64,000 nucleotides of DNA from Phallus indusiatus (lineage: Eukaryota > Basidiomycota > Agaricomycetes > Phallales > Phallaceae): NCBI GenBank assembly GCA_027605045.1, contig JAQFWX010000008.1, positions 1,550,001 to 1,614,000 of the forward strand, in the 5' to 3' direction. The notes under the pieces are model-generated. The model made no database searches and was not told where the DNA came from. It worked only from the letters and a program-made list of their open reading frames with translations. Position 1 is the stretch's first letter. Each line of letters opens with the position of its first letter. Position numbers and translations under genes: made by a program. Of the stretch, positions 11,277 to 23,300 are shown piece after piece.

Positions 11277-12664
11277 ATGGATACTCTATCTCTATCTCCC
11301 GCAGACATCATCCTCCTCTCAACTCTCTGGCTACAAGATCTCTCCGAGCTCGCCTCACACCGCAAACACAAAGCACGCGAAGACGCACCCGCAGACGATA
11401 ATACTTTAGCCTTCGACTATCTAGCTCGTGATCTTCAAAACGCGCAAATCACAATTCAAGATGAACAATTTGCGCGGAGCCTTTCAGCTGCGTTAGAAGC
11501 TGACGGAGCTATTTTGGAGGAGGTGATGACAGAGGAGGAGTCTGCGTTGAGGGATAGAGATGTTGCGCGCGAGTTTGAGAGACGGGATCCGGACTGGGAG
11601 ATCATTGATGTACATGAGCAGATTCCACGTTCGGCATTGGTCGTGTCTGGGTGGGCTTCGAGTGCGACATCTCAGAATAACGATAGAGCTGAAAGTTCCC
11701 AACAAGCATTACGACAATCTAGACCCGCCCTACCACCGTAAGCTTTTCCTTTCTTTCAATGAATATTTCTTTAAGCCTTTTTTTCAGTCGGCGTATTGTG
11801 CCATGTGTCATTTGCACAGACAACGTGACCGATTTCGTGCGCGTACCGTGCAACGACACCTATTGCATACCCTGCATCCGCGAGCTTTTCGAACACGCGA
11901 CAAAAGACGAAAGTCTCATGCCCCCACAATGTTGCCGCACCCTAATCCCCTTCTCCTCAATATCCCGCCACCTGTCGGCAAACCTACAAACCAAATTCCT
12001 TGTAAAACTCGAGGAACACACTACCTTGAACAGATTATACTGCCCTAGACCTACGTGTTCGGCATTCTTAGGCTCAGCAGACGGAGAACGCAGAATTGTA
12101 GCTTGCATTGAACCATACTGTCCCGCAGCCGTATGCACATCCTGCAAAAAAGAAGCTCATTCTCGATTAATCCCCTGCGAAGAGGACGAGGAAATAGAAG
12201 AAATGGTTGGGTTTTGTAAAGAACAGGGATGGCAGAGATGTCCCGGCTGTCAAAGAATGGTGGAGCTTTCCCATGGGTGTTTTCATATGACGTGTCTCTG
12301 TCGAGCAGAGTTCTGCTACGTCTGTAGTGAGCCTTGGAAAAGCTGCGAGTGTCTGCAGTGGGATGAACAGCTGTTGTTTGCTGCTGCTCGGGAGCGGGTG
12401 GAGGAAGGGGCTCCTCAAGCTGTTGTAGAGAATATGGCTGAGCATTTAAGGGAGAACCATGAATGTACGCATCCGAAGTGGACAACAGTGTGGGGACCTC
12501 ATCAATGTGAAAGTTGTCATAACTTCCTTGATAGGTTTATTCTGGTACGTCTTTTGACCCCTTTCAATATGCATTACATTTCACTAAATAAATGATATTT
12601 TTCTCAGAGTTGCCGCGAATGTGAAATGAGAGCTTGTGTAAGGTGTCGAAGAAATCGTTTGTAA
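11277..12664 (+). CDS. RBR-type (RING1-IBR-RING2) E3 ubiquitin ligase
   Basis: Exons 11277-11737, 11788-12544 and 12608-12664 give 424 residues. The N-terminal 150 residues are acidic and helical. RING1 follows the first junction: CVICTDNV, then VPCNDTYCIPCI and a CC pair. The IBR contains LYCPRPTCSAFLG and CPAAVCTSCKKEAH. RING2 is CPGCQRMVELSHGCFHMTC followed by CRAEFCYVC. The Cys in HGCFHM aligns with the catalytic Cys of RBR ligases (as in parkin), which takes ubiquitin from E2 before passing it to substrate. A last Cys-rich segment (SCRECEMRACVRCRRN) lies in exon 3. The substrate is unknown. RBR proteins are expanded in basidiomycetes. Confidence 0.92.
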
Positions 12665-12933
12665 AAAGCGGTCTCTGCTTTAAAACCTAAAAGAACGCGT
12701 ATCCTAAATATCTAAATTGGTTTTTTTTGTTTATGAACTCACATACATGAAAAAACGTCCTCCGTTTAGACTTTAAATAATAATAAATTCTCTCTCTGAT
12801 TATGCTCTCGGCATGCCGAAAAACGCATTTAACAACGTTAAAAACGAATGGCATTAATTAAAGTATGGCAGAACCATAAATACAACTCCTCCCAGTCTAT
12901 ACAATAATAACAGAGTCAAAACGACTGACTCAT
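12665..12933. other. convergent intergenic region
   Basis: This short region between two 3' ends is AT-rich and presumably holds polyadenylation signals. No coding signal is seen. Confidence 0.4.
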
Positions 12934-13540
12934 TCATTTGCACACTCCATCGTTTATAACAGCATGACCGACAACCCCGTTTTCAAAGGGTAACTGAACA
13001 ACAACCGATCCAGCAGCCCAATTCGTGTTATGTCCAATTTCCGATACGTCCGCTGTATCATTCGCGATGATGATGGATCCTAGCGGGAGTGGAACTTTTT
13101 GACCTGTGGCTGGTAACGTTACGACTCCACTTCCCGCGATTGTTATAACCCATCTACAACAGCAAGAAAAAGTCAATAACCACCCAGAATGTCACTTTCT
13201 TTCTGACGACTTACTGAGGAGCAGGTGCAACATGCAATCCTGCATTCGTAGGCGCCGTCGCATTGAAAAACACCACCGTCGCACCTTTGATATTCCCTAT
13301 CTGCTGGATCTTCGCGCCCACTGTTCCTGCTTGCTGGGATATCCCAAACGGCGGTTCAACCTGCCAACATTGTACCGCCGAAGCGCCATTTTTGCCAATC
13401 AGAGTGTTCAGCCGGATGTGTGTGGATGTGAGCTGGATAGGCTGTTGTTTCGGGGTGACTGACGAAGAGGATGCGGACGATAAAGCGGTGAGAGATAGAA
13501 GAACGAGTGATACTGCTGTTTTGTGGATGTGGAATAACAT
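12934..13540 (-). CDS. small secreted cupin-like protein
   Basis: Exons 13540-13215 and 13153-12934 join through a GTAAGT donor and TTGTAG acceptor to give 181 residues. The N-terminus MLFHIHKTAVSLVLLSLTAL is a clear signal peptide. The mature part has short beta-strand-like segments, with WVITIAGSGVVTLP, PLGSIIIANDTADVSEIGHN and WAAGSVVVQLPF, which suggests a small cupin beta barrel. The usual two-His cupin metal motif is incomplete, so activity is uncertain. It is probably extracellular. The frame is open upstream of the Met, but the signal peptide fixes this start. Confidence 0.7.
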
Positions 13541-14958
13541 GGCGGTTTTCTCAGATCTCAAAGGTCGATGTGTTTCGGTGGTGTTGGTGGGTGGTGGTGC
13601 AAGTTGACAACGGCGTGGGGATGAGCGGTGAACCGGTGACCACCCGAATGGACTCCAATACGGTACGGTATAAATACTGGTATTATACAGCATCTTTCCC
13701 ACGTCTGACTGAATAAATTTGTTTGGAAATAGGGCTTTTTGTTATAAAAAAATTCATCATCGACCATCATGCATCATGGTTGATCAACGGGGTGTGTGTG
13801 CGAGAGACAGCCGATAAACAGGTGGACTAACTAGCACTGGGTCGCACTGGTTCGCCGGCCGGGGGAAAATCAAGCAGTGGGCCCTGGGGACGGAGCCAAG
13901 TCTGGTCAGTGCCAATGCTGAATGGGTGATGCTGCTAAAATTTCCGTGTGTGGGAAGAGGTCTAAGAGGAAAAACTGCTACATCGGATCGCATAGTAGTT
14001 TCTGAATCATGATGATGCCGTGGTCGGGTAACGTATACTTGTGTATCGAAATGAGGGGTGCCTGAAATTTTATAGGTTGGTATTTTGGGTTAGAAAGATG
14101 TCCTTGGCCTGGGTTCGAACTTGGCAAGGGGGGAAGATCATGGGGAAGATCATGTTCCGTATTGGTTTTTTCCCCTTTCCTCTGCCGGATCCAATATTCA
14201 ATTAATAGCTAAGAATTCGAATTCCATTCATGTGGCCACAGTGTGTGTGATGTCAACATTGTCAAGGTACATATTTGCTTGACTATACTAGTTTGGGATA
14301 TCGTGGATACATAGGGTATCAAGAAAGAGGGGCAAAAATGTCATACTAATTGTAACAACACTCTAGGCGAATAAAAACCAGCTTTTCTGTTCTCGGCCCA
14401 CGAGAGTACGAACTATTGTTGTATTAATTTCCGTTCGTACGACGACTGCTAGCATAATGACATTAGATGCAAACAAAATCATATAGATGGTATCTCAGTC
14501 CCGTCCAAAAACTTGAGTCCTGTTCAGATTTTGAATATGTATTTTTTGACACCGGAGTCAATCACGAGATCATAGGTCTGCACCAATGAATTTTATAGAG
14601 AACGTTCTTCGCAAAAGTTTATAGTATGATTGGGTCCGGACACCGTGGAAGACAAAGACAGGCTGAAAAAAAAAAGTTTTGCAATGAAACTATAACGTTG
14701 GGCCTCCGGCTTCGTGAAAACCTTTAAATAGTTCTCAGTCGTAAATACATATTACTACTACATTAAATTCCACTCGTACAACAACAAAACCACTGGCATG
14801 ATCGATGACATTAGACGTAACGGAAAGGTATATATAGATAAATGATGAAGAAAAAAAGAAGCCACATTATAGAAGACAGCCCGCAAAGGACAGTCAGACT
14901 CGGACGTGATCTGGACGCGGGGGCGCAACTCTGGCTGTCTGGACTGAATTACTACTAT
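13541..14958. other. intergenic region with small repeats
   Basis: No gene is recognised. It contains a short tandem repeat (GGGGAAGATCAT twice near 14130-14155). It also contains two diverged related segments, about 14410-14490 and 14745-14830. Confidence 0.4.
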
Positions 14959-16458
14959 TCAAACACCATTATCCGGCGAATGACGCTCAAACTTGGACAT
15001 ATACACAGCCGCATCCTTTCCATCGGTCTCATCTGGATTTTGCTTGACAGGAAACGCAAGTTGTTCATCAATAATCTCCGTTTTCAAATTCACCTTCGTT
15101 TTCATCGTGTCTTGGTCACCCTCCGCTCCGTCCGTACTAATATTGGTTACAGTATCAACGTAGGTCGTCAGAGTGGCCGGAAGCGTGCCTAGAGTGAGAA
15201 CAGTCCCATCGACGCCGAAACTATCAAATGTTCTTTCCGTTTTGCGGTGGAAAAAGATGTTGGTGGACGCTTTTGTGTTCGCGCCTCGGATTTCTTCGGG
15301 AGTTTTTTCGCGTAGGTTGAAGAGGGCTGTTGCTACGACTGGGACGTTGCATACGAAGAGAGACATGCAATCCTATGGGCGGGCAGACATGTGTGGGTAC
15401 CATGTCGAAGAGAGAATTTTTGGAAGGATATTGCTTACCTCGACAAGAGCGGCGATAAGTACTTTGGGTCCTCCCAGAGTAAGAATATATGTAGCGTGAA
15501 CGAGAGACACGATCGTGGTGACGATGCACGTTGAGAAAATCATCACTAGCCGAACTCGTAATTTTCTGTCTCCCAGCTCCGAGAATAACTTGACCGGTGC
15601 GAGAATCAAAATCAAATCCGCAATAATGTCGGCTTTGAGCGAGGAAATCAAATTATGGCTCAAATCTTTTGAATGAGAGGGCAAATGAAACTTACAGACA
15701 AGCTGACAGATAGCGACTTGCTTGTTCAATGTGCATTGCGGATTACGCAGGTCTTTCCAGTGGTTTCCCATATTCTCAGGCTCGCATATCCAAAAGAGTT
15801 GACAGAGTAGGATGACGGTGACTGTCATATACCCCGCAGCGATATACAACAGAATTTTCCTCCGGTGCGGACTCGGGTCTAGTCGTATAACGGAGTACAA
15901 AATCGATAAACGAGCAGACCTAAATGTATCATAAACAATTATGTTAACAATAAATAGGATAGATTTTGGCCAGCCTCACCAGATGACGGCGTAGAATGAA
16001 GTAGCCAAAAGATAGTAAGCCGCCACCCGATTAACCGGGGACAAATCAGCTGAAAAAAATAATATGGACTACGTTAGTGTTTGTGGTATAGTAAGACATC
16101 CAGTGGAGGTTTGAAAACGCACCTGGATTGGAGACGTGCATCCATACCGAGGCTATCTGTATAATCAACGCAAGCAGGGAAAAGACTGCCCATCCCTGAA
16201 AAAGAAGAAAAGAAGAAGAAAAGAAGAAGAAAAAAATCACATAGAGATTAGAGAAAGACACTAATACATATACAGAGATACGTACATCGTCCCACCATAA
16301 ACGGTTTCTCCGGAGAATTAGCCTGTAAATCGTCGACAGTATGGCTGCAGCCGAACACACCACATCCGTGACTACGCGGTGGAAGTGAGTAGAATTTTTC
16401 GATAAATACTAGGTCTTCGCTTACTTTTCATCTGAACCAGTGGGTCTTTGAGATTCAT
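14959..16458 (-). CDS. Pth11/rhodopsin-domain-like integral membrane protein
   Basis: Seven exons join in frame: 16458-16425, 16371-16286, 16195-16123, 16049-15980, 15919-15696, 15632-15439 and 15372-14959, giving 364 residues. RNRLWWDD followed by GWAVFSLLAL is the hallmark start of the fungal rhodopsin-domain (Pth11-related, CFEM-less) membrane family. Further hydrophobic helices include LLYIAAGYMTVTVILLCQLFWIC, DIIADLILILAPV and IFSTCIVTTIVSLVHATYIL. CEP...C and CQL positions match the conserved extracellular Cys region. The last exon gives a hydrophilic cytoplasmic tail of about 110 residues. Members are proposed surface sensors; the ligand is unknown. No CFEM domain is seen. Confidence 0.82.
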
Positions 16459-17211
16459 GATGTCTGCGCGCAGGGGGGAGAGGGCGAGGGCGAGGGCGAA
16501 GGACCCGCCTAGCAGCGCTGAGGGTTATAAGGAGTATAAGTTCGTTATGTACGAGCTTGCATCGTTGATGGAAGTCTCGTTTTAATTATAATATGATATT
16601 TAGAGGGGATCATCAGCTTCTATGAATTCAAACAATTTGACACATTGTGACTTGATCGCTGTTGAGTGGCTTTTGCGTTCAGTTTTTGAAAAAATCGCCG
16701 ACTGTTCATACCTGTTATACCCAACCTTCCATTTCCTCTAATTCAGTTTCAGGCGACAAAAGAGTCATCGAGGTATTGAGAGCTGGACGTTAGGTGATTT
16801 GGCGAATACTCGGAGGCTAGTGGTTGGCCATTGGCCAGCGGCCACATGGCAGACTAAAAGCAGATCAAATTCCGGTCCCTTAGTATCCCTTTGGCACATC
16901 TGGTTCGGCGTCTTCCTTCATAATTATTTTTTGTTCGTCGTCCACAGAACTCAGTTCGAAGATTATACAAAAGTGATATATGTCTCTTTTGACATGACAC
17001 ACGTCTTCTAGTTCAATTTAAATGGATCAAGTTCAGCCAAAATTTAAATTGAACAACAGTAACAACCTTGTGGTAGACTTTCACACACACGGATCCCGGG
17101 AAGAAAGCGGATTTGTTCAGACGCTGAATTGCAACTAGGCTATGGTATTTCGGCAAATTAATTTCCGGGGTCTTTGCGCTCGAACAGCACTTAATTTGTT
17201 CAAAATTGATG
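16459..17211. other. intergenic region
   Basis: Promoter side of the Pth11-like gene. No gene is recognised. The boundary at about 17212 marks the start of the sequence shared with 19988. Confidence 0.4.
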
Positions 17212-18222
17212 AGGTGCGCGTCAGTGGACATTGCGCATGCTTGACGTATCTGGTTACACTCTGATTTCAACTTGCGATGGTGTCAATGTCTATGATCTAT
17301 GATTGAAAAATCATTATTTATATGAGATTGGTGCTCGGATCCCATAGCCTGATAGTACCAGCGCCACCCATCGCCACCTGACATGCTGGACAAAAAAGGA
17401 AGCCCACACGTAGCAATGCATTTTGATTAACAATTTGACAATCCCTCAATCTATCCTTTTGCGCACTAACAGTACGCCAATCTCCGTTAATCAATCTCTT
17501 AAGAAGGCATCCAATACATGATAATAATATTAGTTACAAATGTCCTATACTACCAGTAATCAACTAGTTACTTTACAATAATCCTGTTCACTGATAGAAT
17601 AGCTCAGACACGACGGAACCGGGAAAAAAAAGAAGAGATGGAACGTACAGCATTTCCAGCGGGGTTGAGAGCCCATCTACTTACGGTTGAGCCAGCATCG
17701 TTTGGTTTGTCAAAAAATTACTAGTAGGACTCTCAAAAAGCTTACTTGGTAAATGCAACCAATCACCAGCTCCTACCAATGCAAACTAGATGAATAGATA
17801 AATGCTCTTAATTCAAGCCTTGCCTTTGCATACCGAAAATATGAATGCAAAAATCTGAGCCCCTTTATCTATGACAGCACCGAATAGGTACTGAAAAATC
17901 AATTGTTGGTCAGTGACACCATCATTTAAATCTTCCATCATAAAACACTCACGTTATACTTTCTGAACCAGCCCGCTTTATACCTCCTCATATAAAAGTG
18001 GGAAGTAAGACCAATGAAGTGTTGATATATCCGATATATCATATATCCATTTGTGCCTCCTGCAGGAACTCGAATGTTATTCGGCGTTCATAAAAAAAAA
18101 AGGAAACTAAGATTATCAAATGAGAAGGAGAAGAACTGAATAAAGGAGAACTTACACGCCAAACAGCGGTATTAACATAGACAAGCCGACTCCACTGTCC
18201 GAACTTTTCAAAAGCCATGGAA
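17212..18222 (-). pseudogene. decayed duplicate of the 3' end of the OPT transporter gene
   Basis: This segment is closely similar, in the same orientation, to 19988-20972: the last exons and 3' flank of the intact OPT gene. Recognisable pieces on the reverse strand include LVYVNTAV, the run GWFRKYN, and the terminal ATGGGCTCTCAACCCCGCTG segment. It is 5'-truncated, since homology ends at about 18222 inside the exon upstream of LVYVNTA. It also carries an insertion in the GGTNGYINT exon and base losses. It is not a complete gene. Confidence 0.75.
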
Positions 18223-18820
18223 TCACCTCAAACTCGTATACTCCGAGATAAGATAACCGGAGTTATGAAACAGAGAATAGATTGCGCGAATATCCTAACG
18301 GATGAGGTGCTGCAAGCTCGTCTGACATTCAATTCGACCTTTTATTCCAAAGTTGGGTTAGCTATAGTTTGATTCCGCCCTAAAACGAGCGGAGTATCGA
18401 ACCAATCGCTAAACTTGAATACTGGGAATTTGGCGTGACTGAGCGATCGTGTCTAAACTGTCCAGAACTTCGAAAAAAAAAAAAAATAAACAAACAACAA
18501 AACAACAGATGTGAAAGCGTTTCCTCGAAAAGTCACTTCCCACAGGTCAAGCTTTGTCAAAATTCTTCGTGGTGGAGCTGAAAGGTATGTACATTTGAGT
18601 ACCTGTTGTCTTTGCCTTTGTGTTTCTTAGAAAGAACCAGTATCAGTCTAAAATTCAATTGGTGCTGCGTTTCTTAGGAAGAAACTGGTGTCAGTCTAAA
18701 ATTCAATTGGTGGAAAACGTCGGGAAGGCAAGAAAAGTTCGTCATCGTCACTCCCGACCACCATGAACAAACAAGACAAGACAAGACAACAAGCTACTCG
18801 AACCGGACTCGAGGAAAACG

Positions 18821-18828
18821 TATAAATG
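18821..18828 (+). promoter_or_regulatory. TATA box of the small secreted protein gene
   Basis: TATAAATG lies 84 bases upstream of the ATG at 18905, a normal spacing for a fungal TATA-driven gene. It is followed by a CT-rich leader. Confidence 0.55.
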
Positions 18829-18904
18829 CAGCACTCAAGTCGCCATTTTAGTCCCCATCGACATTCGATCATCTGTTCTCTTCCTTCAAGTAGTCAAACT
18901 AACA

Positions 18905-19415
18905 ATGCGTTTCGCCCCCGTCTTCGCTTTGGCCGCTGTATCTGTTTGCGCTGTTCCCATCGCAAACAACGTAGTTGCATCTGCACACACGGACGTGAGT
19001 GCTACAGCGCCGGTGATTTTGAGTTCACCAACTCACCTATTTCTAGCTTTTCGCTGATGCTGCACTTGCTGATGTTGCTGTAAAAGGCTCTGCTGGCGGC
19101 AACGACGCCACTGTTCTCCGTCGCGCCGATGTAGCGGACACCGGGACTTTGACGGAAGCTCTGGCTAACGGACCGACAGCAGTGAGAAATTAAAACCCCC
19201 TTTTTCATGTGAACTGGAAACTTAAAGAGAATGCGGTGCTCTAGGCTGATGTCAATATTAATACTGGCCTCGCCAATATCGACCTCCAGGATCCCGCCAT
19301 TCTTTCAAAAATTTTGGAAGAAATTGCGAAGAACAACGAAATTATTGTTCTCAAACGTGCCGAGGTTTCTCTTCCTGCCAACATGGACGGGGTTTTAGTG
19401 GATGAGTCCGAGTGA
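18905..19415 (+). CDS. small secreted protein with dibasic (Kex2-type) sites
   Basis: Exons 18905-18994, 19047-19181 and 19245-19415 give 131 residues. MRFAPVFALAAVSVCAVPIA is a signal peptide. The rest has no Cys. There are two dibasic sites in a similar setting: TVLRRADVAD and IVLKRAEVSLP. These could be cut by a Kex2-like protease, releasing a middle part and an 18-residue acidic C-terminal peptide. The two segments are not true repeats, so it is not a classic repeat-type precursor. No family is recognised. The gene sits between the intact OPT gene and its decayed partial copy. Confidence 0.7.
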
Positions 19416-19987
19416 TCAGATAAAATTTAGCGCGTTTTTCGCCTATCAAGTCTGACCCGAACACCATCGTATCGAATTAATAGAGGAACTTGAGTGAGGA
19501 AACTTTGTACTGTCCTTTCAAATAAATAATTTCTTAGTGAATCAATAAATCTTTGAATTAGGTATTGTAAAAAATACAATGAGTGGTTATCCTAGAGTAA
19601 AAAAAGGCAAAACAACAAAAACTACAAAACAAAAGCATCAGTCGTGCGATTTGAACCGACGGTGGCACGCTGTACTTTGTAGAACGCTACCGACCACTAG
19701 AGCATGACGCCTCATGGTCATGCAAAGAAATAAGATATCACCCACTCCGGCCTGACGGAGAGTCAACGTATAATCCCTAGTTGCTATAACGTGTAGATTA
19801 GCTTTTTTATTCAAAAGTGAGATCATTATCCATTTGATTCAATGCTCTTGCTGCCTTGTAGTCATCACCCAGATTACTGATGCACTTGAACAAATTTAAT
19901 CCAGACTTGCGTCTAATACGTATTATGGATGGTAAGACGAGTGACTGTAACTCAAGAAAAAGCAGACTTAACAATTACAAGGGGCGT
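19416..19987. other. intergenic region with a tRNA-like fragment
   Basis: The reverse strand at 19635-19711 has a tRNA-like A box and B box (GGTTCAAATC) but poor stems, so it is not called as a tRNA. The rest shows no coding signal. Confidence 0.4.
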
Positions 19988-20319
19988 GCTTGCGTGTCAG
20001 TGGACATTGCTTGACGTTTATTTTGCAAGTCTGGTTACGCTCTGATTTCAACTTGCGATGGTATCAATGTCCATGATTTATGCAATGCACAATCATGATC
20101 TATATAAGTTTGGTGCTCGGACCCCATAGTTTGATGGTTCCAGCGCCACCTGATGGACAAAAATTTAAGAGAGTCTACACGTAGCAATGCATTTGATCAA
20201 CTTGGCAATCCCTCAATCTATCCTTTTGCGCACTAACAGTACGCCAATTCCCGTTAATAAATCTCTAAGAAGGCATCCAATACACGTGTGTCGTTACAAA
20301 TGTCCTATACTACCAGTAA

Positions 20320-23300
20320 TCAACTAGTTACTTTACAATAATCCTATACAATGAGAGAATAGCTCAGACACGACGGAACCAAAAAAAGAAGAGATGGGAC
20401 GTACAGCATTTCCAGCGGGGTTGAGAGCCCATCTATTTACGGTTGAGTCAGCATTGTTTAATTGTCAAAAATTTCTAGTAGAACAAAAAACTTACTTGGG
20501 GAATGGGATTGATTTGCCGCCAGCTCCTGCCAGTGCAAACTAGATGATACAGTAGATAAATAAATGTAAAATTGCAAGACTTGCTTTTGCATACCGAAAA
20601 TATGAATACAAAAATTTGAGCTCCTCCATCTATGGCGGCACCGAACAAGTACTGAAAAATTAATGGTTGGTCAGTGATACCACCATGTAATTGTCCCATC
20701 ATAAAACACTCACGTTATACTTTCTGAACCAGCCCGCTTTGTATCTCCTGATATAAAAGTGGGAAGTAAGACCAATGAGCATCCATGTGTTGATATATCC
20801 ATTTGTGCCTCCTGCAAGATCTCCGATGTTATCTGACGTTCAAAAAGAGAAAATTAAGATTATTAAATGAAAAAGAGAAGAACTGTATAAAAGAGAATTT
20901 ACACGCCAAAACAGCGGTATTAACATAGACAAGCCAATTCCATCCGAATTTTTTGTATAAAAGCCATGGAACCAGCGGAAGGGCCAGACCAATTACAATC
21001 CCGATGGGCACGATGAAGTATGGTCCATGAGGTCCGTCTCATAACAAGTAAGATCAGAACTCAATACTTAGCTAGAAAAAATGTTTGGGACCTACAGATC
21101 TCTTTGCCTAGTGCACCCCACAAGATAGCATTCGCATTGAACGACTGAATTTGTTGACCACTCCAAACTCGGGTTCCTTCGTTGCTGAGCTGTATACGTG
21201 TGGTAAGGCATCAGTCTTTATGTAAAACAAGAAGAATGGAGAATGCTTCGTGTTTACCAGAATACTACGTTCATTGTTTACAACGGTTTGCATGATGACA
21301 TCTGTCAAACATCGGTCAGGATGACGATTTATGCACAGTATGAAGTTACTTTCAAACTTACAATTGAGCAAAGCGCCGACAATCGTTCCGCAAACTTGTA
21401 CAGTAAAAGTCCACTATGATTTCGCATTAGTTGTGCAAAAAAAAAGAAACGGAAAGATGACAGTCATACCCGAGGCGGCACTAGGAAAATCGATATTGAG
21501 TTTCGTTTATGTAATAATGAAGAACATTTCACGTACGTTTAGTGTATTGACCCAATTTTAAGTCGGACAACATCGCAGTAGCTTGTGTCAACGCCCTCGA
21601 GGAATAGAGTTCAAAATACTACAAGAAAGGAAATCAATATTCAGAACGAGTGTTTTGTGGGCTGAAGCTAATTACCATATTAGCTTGAGATGAACCCGGA
21701 ATCAAAGCGGCACCGAGAATTTGGAACAAATTCTGCATGACAGGTGTCCAACTTAGGTTGATTTCAGTAATGTGGATCAAAATATATATTATCAAAAGCT
21801 GAAAACGCACGCTGATATAGCTTTCATAGCACCATAGAAAGGTAGCGTTATGACGGCGATGAGTAGCGCGACGATCAATGCCCACCACGGTAATCTGTGC
21901 GACGTTTTGTGAGCACGGAAACTTACAGGCTCGGGCTGTGCGCCACTCACTGTGAGTGTTCGGTGTACGCGCATACCACTGATGTAAAAGCGTAGTTAGT
22001 TAATGACTAATTTAGGAATGCTCGAGTGCAAATCGTACTTGCTATAATAAAAGCTTTCACAAGATAGTTAATAAATGATACAGCTATAGAAGAATGCTGA
22101 CTCTCACCTATGACAGTGATGATGGCATACCACCACATAGGAACTAAAGCTTTATCAGTAGAAGCAAAGAAATTGGATTATTCAGACTTCATTGACCTTC
22201 ACGATATACCTGCCGAAGATCATAATCATTAGACTTATCATTTTTCATACGTATACTATAATGGACCTACAAGCATCTTTTTGTAATGCGGGTCTTCATT
22301 TGGTCTTCCCTTAATACTACACAATCCAGTTAATTTCGAAAGAAAATAAAAAGGAGAGATGGGTATTCACTAGTCGACGAATGCTGCATAAATCTAATGC
22401 AATCAATGTCAGCACGAGGAACCTCCAAAGAAATAGATAATAGTACTTCTTTCCCATGCCTGTTTTAAAAGAAATCAACAATTTGATGACAGTTTATCAA
22501 GAGGCACAACATACCACAGTCCAATATGCACAAATGTTGCGCCTTACATTCAGATTAATATTAAGACGTCAAATAGAAAGAAATGACGCTCACCGATTGA
22601 CAAGTTAATTCCCAGACTGTATATAACACTCGATCCACTTTGCCATGGCTGGCCAACCAGGTCAAATGCCGTACGGTTCAGAGAAAAGTCACTAATAAAG
22701 CGATTAACTAAAATGTTTTGAAGAAGTTGATGAAGAAAACGTACGAATTAAGGATCAGGTTCTGATCATATACCGTCCCATTTTCAACTGAGGAAGTAAC
22801 CTTGTCAGTAAAAGAAAGTGATGAAAGTGGCTATGAACGGCCAATTCACTGACAGAACAGATTTTGACTGATGAATGGGAAGTTCTTCGAGTGCCTGCAA
22901 GAAAAGAGCGATAGCCCGATGTTAAATAATCTGGTGTATACCATGTCAGTGCGGGAGACGCACCAAACGTTGCGAGCGTATACGAGGGGCAGAATAATGT
23001 AATTCATTGCCCATCCCACGTATGCTATTGAGACGTAAATTTACTGGGACGACAGGCTTTGGAGCACGTACTGGAAATTTGAGTAGCCAAAGGTTGATAA
23101 AATGGCGCACTTGTAATATCTAAGTAAACACAGTGCGTTAAGAAAAAAAAGTTCCGAGGCTTGGTAATTGGGATTAAACATACTAGCCCAATCAAGACCG
23201 AATCCTAACAGACCCATTCCCTCGTTACCTTCCGCACCACCGAATATAAATGAGATCCAGTCTGAATCGCGAACGGCTAAGCAGACGATGTTGAACGAGC

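Noticed and set aside
19635..19711. tRNA gene on the minus strand
   Set aside because: A and B boxes are present, but the T stem has mismatches, the anticodon loop does not fold well and the apparent anticodon would be the rare ACA. Probably a decayed tRNA or chance.
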